Source of the DNA: Micromonospora sp. CP22
GTDB taxonomy: Bacteria; Actinomycetota; Actinomycetes; Mycobacteriales; Micromonosporaceae
Length of the DNA: 64,000 bases
Assembly: GCF_009712475.1 (NCBI RefSeq)
Contig: NZ_VCJO01000021.1
Span: 1 to 64,000 of the forward strand
Reading direction: 5' to 3'
Of the stretch, positions 61,701-64,000 are shown in pieces. A program made the position numbers and the translations under genes. The stretch's first letter is position 1. Every line of letters begins with the position of its first letter. Under the pieces are notes generated by a model. That model ran no database searches. It had not been told where the DNA came from and worked only from the letters and a program-made list of their open reading frames with translations.

Positions 61701-62553
61701 CAGCGGCGCCACGCTGCGTCAGGACGACATCGTCAGCCACTTCTTCGTCTGCTCGACGCACGACTGGATGCTGTTCTTCACGAACAAGGGGCGGGTGTAC
61801 CGGGCCAAGGCGTACGAGCTTCCGGAGGCCAGTAGGGTGGCCAAGGGCCAGCACGTGGCCAACCTGCTCGCCTTCCAACCGGACGAGCAGATCGCACAGA
61901 TCATCGAGATTCCGAACTACCAGGTGGCGCCCTACCTGGTTCTGGCGACGAAGAACGGCCTGGTGAAGAAGACGCGGCTTGAGGAGTTCGACTCCAACCG
62001 ATCCGGCGGCATCATCGCGATCAACCTGCGCGATGAGGACGAGCTGGTCGGTGCTGCGCTCGCGGGCCCCACCGACGACCTGCTGCTGGTCTCCAAGAAC
62101 GCCCAGGCGATCCGGTTCAACGCCACGGACGAGGCCCTGCGTCCGATGGGCCGGGCCACCTCCGGTGTGATCGGGATGCGCTTCAGCGAGGAAGACGAGC
62201 TGTTGGCCATGGAGGTCGTCCGGGAGGGTTTGGACGTTCTGGTGGCCACGAACGGTGGATACGCGAAACGTACTCCGATCGAGGAATACCCGGTGCAGGG
62301 TCGGGGAGGTAAGGGTGTGCTGACTGCGAAGATCACCGAGCGGCGCGGTGGTCTGGTCGGTGCTGTCGTGATCGACCCGGACGACGAACTGTTCGCCATC
62401 ACCAGCAACGGTGGCGTCATCCGGACTCCGGTGAAGCCTGTACGCCGTACGCGTGACCGGAACACAATGGGGGTCAAGCTGATGGACCTTCCGGATGGCG
62501 TGACTATCGTGGCGATTGCTCGCAATGCCGACGAGCCTGACGAACAGGACTAG
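58777..62553 (+). CDS. gyrA: DNA gyrase subunit A containing an intein
   Basis: The precursor has 1258 residues; removal of a 419-residue intein leaves an 839-residue GyrA, normal for actinobacteria. The intein follows catalytic Tyr 141 directly (AAMRY then C142), and extein resumes with T561 in TECKLDPLAMEML. The quinolone-determining segment reads HGDSAIYDALVRM (Ser 102, Asp 106), the sensitive-type residues. The C-terminal wrapping domain keeps the GyrA box RRGGKGVSG. GTG start with AAGGG six bases upstream. Without splicing the active-site tyrosine would be displaced, so gyrase function depends on the intein. Confidence 0.97.
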   Translation: MTDSPESTPNEPEVPETPAAVVSHDRIEPVGLEVEMQRSYLDYAMSVIVGRALPDVRDGLKPVHRKILYAMFDSGYRPDRGYVKCSRVVGDVMGQFHPHGDSAIYDALVRMAQPWSLRYPLVDGNGNFGSPGNDPAAAMRYCLAGNVRIGTALGSVRIDQVVPGAAASSETDIDLKVRDRNGDLVRASKFFHSGEHPTLRLRTREGYELTGTHNHPVLCLVDVAGVPTLLWKLLAEISPGDRVVLQRSVPDEIGYPMLEHVEAAVLAGALVSEGWISDEWVEFANTDRQFFTRVVAAFDLAVGGKRWFGEEVMPSGKTLNRVRASIQQFATTALGELVGARSAGKFVPEFVWQGPAAIKRAFLQALFEGDGSSSLLPRNTIQISYSTRSERLAREVQQLLLEFGVISKQCRYDNGEIKVVITNRRDARIFAAQVGFLGRKQAKLESELESVPTSSTALSSDHVPLVGDFIRAHGASRWTERDWLRRHNVDRIERWERDRDEIAARITNTEVLDVVEPLVDGRFYYAEVAEIADAGVQPVYSIRVDTDDHSFVSDGFVSHNTECKLDPLAMEMLRDIDEDTVDLQDNYDGRAKEPTILPSRIPNLLINGSEGIAVGMATKIPPHNLREIGAAVQWCLENPEADEASTLEALLEIVKGPDFPTHGLIVGQAGIQDAYRTGRGSIRMRAVVEVEEDKRGRPALVVSELPYQVNPDNLAERIAELIKEGKLGGIADIRDESSGRTGMRIVLVLKRDAVAKVVLNNLYKHTQLQETFGANMLALVDGVPRTLNLAQFIRYYVEHQIEVIRRRTAFRLRKAEERAHILRGLAKALDALDEVIALIRRSPTVEDARQGLIRLLEIDEIQATAILDMQLRRLAALERQRILDDLAKLELEIADLKDILAKPERQRRIVSEELGEIVAKWGDERRTKIVPFDGEVSMEDLIAREDVVVTITRTGYAKRTKVDLYRSQRRGGKGVSGATLRQDDIVSHFFVCSTHDWMLFFTNKGRVYRAKAYELPEASRVAKGQHVANLLAFQPDEQIAQIIEIPNYQVAPYLVLATKNGLVKKTRLEEFDSNRSGGIIAINLRDEDELVGAALAGPTDDLLLVSKNAQAIRFNATDEALRPMGRATSGVIGMRFSEEDELLAMEVVREGLDVLVATNGGYAKRTPIEEYPVQGRGGKGVLTAKITERRGGLVGAVVIDPDDELFAITSNGGVIRTPVKPVRRTRDRNTMGVKLMDLPDGVTIVAIARNADEPDEQD
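59200..60456 (+). mobile_element. Full-length GyrA intein with LAGLIDADG homing endonuclease domain
   Basis: The intein spans residues 142-560. Splicing motifs are intact: Cys 142 at the N-junction, block B with Thr 212, Asn 214 and His 215 (TGTHNHPVLCLVDVAGVP), block F with His 549 (RVDTDDHSFVS), and the C-terminal His 559-Asn 560 followed by extein Thr 561. Two LAGLIDADG motifs are visible: LAGALVSEG (266-274, acidic Glu) and LFEGDGSSS (366-374, acidic Asp). Both acidic residues remain, so the nuclease may still be active. It aligns by eye with the M. xenopi GyrA mini-intein, which lacks the endonuclease. The first 60 bases, and the last ten extein codons before it, use more A/T-ending codons than neighbours. 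Confidence 0.96.
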
Positions 62554-62557
62554 TTGA

Positions 62558-63469
62558 ATGACGGAGACACAGGCGAAGTCGGGGAACACGGGGACCTCGG
62601 CCAACCCGGTCGACGAGGAGGCCGCGCAGAACGGCACGCCAACGACCGGCCGCGCGGCCGTAGGCCGGGCCACAGTCCCCGCCGACGCGCCTGCCCCGAA
62701 GTTCACCCGGGCTCCCGGTATGGCCCCGCCACCCGACAAGCCGACAGACGCCTCGGAGGGCGACGCCGCCGAGGAGAAGGCGACCGAGGGTGGCAGCGCC
62801 CCGGACGTCACCACGGCCTCCGTCGGCAAGCCGTCTCCTGCTCAGCCGGCGGCGACCCCGGTGGGGAAGCCCTCCGTGGGTACCACCGGCGTCCTGCCTC
62901 CGGCCAGCACCGGCACGACCGGCACCCAGCCCAGGGTCACCGGGGTCGGTCCGAAGCCGGACGCGACCCGGCCGTTCGGGCTCGGCCGCCCGGCCAACGG
63001 CGGTGGGCTGCCCCCGGGGGTCAGCCCGGCGGTGGGCGCCGCGCGGGTCGGCGAGGCGGTACGCGCCGCGCGTACCTCGGTCAGCTCCGCGGCCTCGCGC
63101 GGACCGCGCCGGGCCCGGCTGAACCTCAAGCGGATCGACCCGTGGTCGGTGATGAAGTTCGCCTTCGCGGTGTCGGTGGTGTTGTTCATCGTCATCGTCG
63201 TGGCGACCTCGGTGCTGTACCTGGCGCTGGACGCGATGGGCGTGTTCACCAGCGTGAACGACAGCCTCGGTGACCTGGTGAACGCCGGTGGCGGCCAGAG
63301 CACCGAAGGCTTCCAGATCACGGCACGTGGTGTGATCTTCAGTTCGGCGTTGATCGGCCTGGTCAACGTGGTGCTGTTCACCGCGCTGGCCACCCTCGGG
63401 GCGTTCGTCTACAACGTCTGCGCGGACCTGGTGGGCGGCATCGAGCTGACCCTCGCCGAGCGCGACTGA
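62558..63469 (+). CDS. DUF3566 membrane protein
   Basis: The 303-residue protein has a long Pro/Thr/Gly-rich cytoplasmic tail (1-185) and a DUF3566 domain with two membrane helices (MKFAFAVSVVLFIVIVVA and SALIGLVNVVLFTALATL) separated by VNDSLGDLVN. It directly follows gyrA, four bases from its stop, the usual position in actinobacteria (compare Rv0007). Function is unknown; a link to polar growth has been proposed for neighbours in mycobacteria. Confidence 0.92.
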   Translation: MTETQAKSGNTGTSANPVDEEAAQNGTPTTGRAAVGRATVPADAPAPKFTRAPGMAPPPDKPTDASEGDAAEEKATEGGSAPDVTTASVGKPSPAQPAATPVGKPSVGTTGVLPPASTGTTGTQPRVTGVGPKPDATRPFGLGRPANGGGLPPGVSPAVGAARVGEAVRAARTSVSSAASRGPRRARLNLKRIDPWSVMKFAFAVSVVLFIVIVVATSVLYLALDAMGVFTSVNDSLGDLVNAGGGQSTEGFQITARGVIFSSALIGLVNVVLFTALATLGAFVYNVCADLVGGIELTLAERD

Positions 63470-63479
63470 CCTGATCTCA

Positions 63480-63525
63480 GACGCCGGCCACACCACCTCG
63501 ACCCGGTGGTGTGGCCGGCGTCTTT
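63480..63525 (+). terminator. Terminator after the gyrB-gyrA-DUF3566 unit
   Basis: A perfect 18-bp stem (63480-63497 with 63505-63522) with a seven-base loop, followed by TTT, lies ten bases after the stop. Confidence 0.88.
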
Positions 63526-63703
63526 CGGTGCTCCGGCCAGCCCGGATGCCGCCGGGCCTTCGGTAGGTGACGGCCGGGCCGACGTAACCCGATGTACCGG
63601 AACCGGGTACTCGGGTAGGTTCAGGGGCGACGCGAGGGCCGGTGCGCCCGGCCCCGATTTGGGGGCCGCTGGGCGGATGGGTTAACCTTGCTCGTCGCTA
63701 CGC

Positions 63704-63777
63704 GGGGCTATAGCTCAGTCGGTTAGAGCGCAGAGCTGATAACTCTGAGGTCGCTGGTTCGATTCCAGCTAGCCCCA
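63704..63777 (+). tRNA. tRNA-Ile (GAT anticodon)
   Basis: A complete cloverleaf: acceptor GGGGCTA pairs with TAGCCCC, the D arm has GCTCAGTCGGTTAGAGC, the anticodon stem CAGAG/CTCTG encloses a loop with GAT at 63738-63740, and the T arm is CTGG TTCGATT CCAG. Discriminator is A; the 3' CCA is not fully encoded (ACCG follows). Its place after gyrA-DUF3566 is conserved; a tRNA-Ala is expected beyond the window. Confidence 0.97.
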
Positions 63778-63821
63778 CCGCACATGGTCCGACGGCACGT
63801 CGAGCGTGAGGGGCAGCCCCG

Positions 63822-63950
63822 ATGGTCAAGAAGCTGTTGATCCTGGTCGGCGTCGTCGGAGTGGCTGCATTGGTGGCCAAGAAGGTCAAGGAAGCCAACG
63901 ACGAGCGTGCCCTCTGGCACGAGGCCACTACCTCGCCGGACCTGCGCTGA
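63822..63950 (+). CDS. DLW-39 family small protein
   Basis: The 42-residue product, MVKKLLILVGVVGVAALV followed by AKKVKEANDERALWHEATTSPDLR, has one membrane helix and a charged tail typical of the actinobacterial DLW-39 family found near tRNA-Ile and gyrA. The usual DLW tripeptide reads ALW here. The ATG has GAGGGG about eight bases upstream. Function is unknown. Confidence 0.85.
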   Translation: MVKKLLILVGVVGVAALVAKKVKEANDERALWHEATTSPDLR

Positions 63951-64000
63951 CGGCTTCCTTCTGACCTGAGGGCGGAAACGTCCGGTACGGGGCCCTAGCT

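Noticed and set aside
1..64000. CRISPR array or dedicated defence system
   Set aside because: No regularly spaced direct repeats and no cas, restriction or toxin-antitoxin genes were recognised.

Overview
The window is high-GC actinobacterial DNA. Protein-level resemblance and gene order point to Micromonosporaceae (Micromonospora or a close relative); this is inference from family knowledge, not a database result. It carries the chromosomal origin neighbourhood: rpmH, dnaA, a box-rich oriC, dnaN, gnd, recF, dciA, gyrB, gyrA, a DUF3566 gene, tRNA-Ile and a DLW-39 gene in one direction, and rpmH, rnpA, yidD, yidC, jag, rsmG, parA, parB in the other.

Layout. 1-2030 is accessory and decayed: the start of a probable IS1380-type transposase at the left edge, a SARP-type regulator broken by two frameshifts, and an unrecognised gene with an in-frame stop. 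2031-6921 is a co-oriented group: GGDEF-EAL protein, GT87-like membrane protein, phosphoribosyltransferase, zinc-ribbon protein. 6931-24479 is a conserved actinobacterial block (dnaB, rplI, rpsR, ssb, rpsF, nfo-like nuclease, membrane proteins, class A PBP, DUF5318, PadR, ino1). A second decayed patch at 17156-18913 holds another SARP relic and a DUF2690 relic. 24506-27202 holds ogt and a secreted subtilase. 27413-42000 is pcnA, murJ, a pseudokinase, sigM with its anti-sigma factor, trxB, trxA, cwlM, a GNAT gene, an aminotransferase, an ATP-grasp ligase and a HIT-like gene. 42000-63950 is the partition, ribosomal and origin core.

How it works together. Replication initiation (DnaA, oriC, DciA, DnaB, DnaN, SSB, RecF, gyrase), segregation (ParA, ParB, four parS sites), envelope growth (PBP, MurJ, pseudokinase, CwlM, YidC, YidD) and redox or sigma-factor control (SigM, TrxA, TrxB) are physically grouped. 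DnaA-box-like sequences occur not only in oriC but also upstream of dnaB, between murJ and the pseudokinase gene, beside parS, upstream of dnaA and between gyrB and gyrA.

The most notable features are a 419-residue intein with LAGLIDADG motifs inserted directly after the catalytic tyrosine of GyrA, two parS sites lying inside the parA reading frame, the scattered DnaA boxes, and clustered multi-indel pseudogenes in otherwise intact DNA. I did not find a clearly new multigene system.
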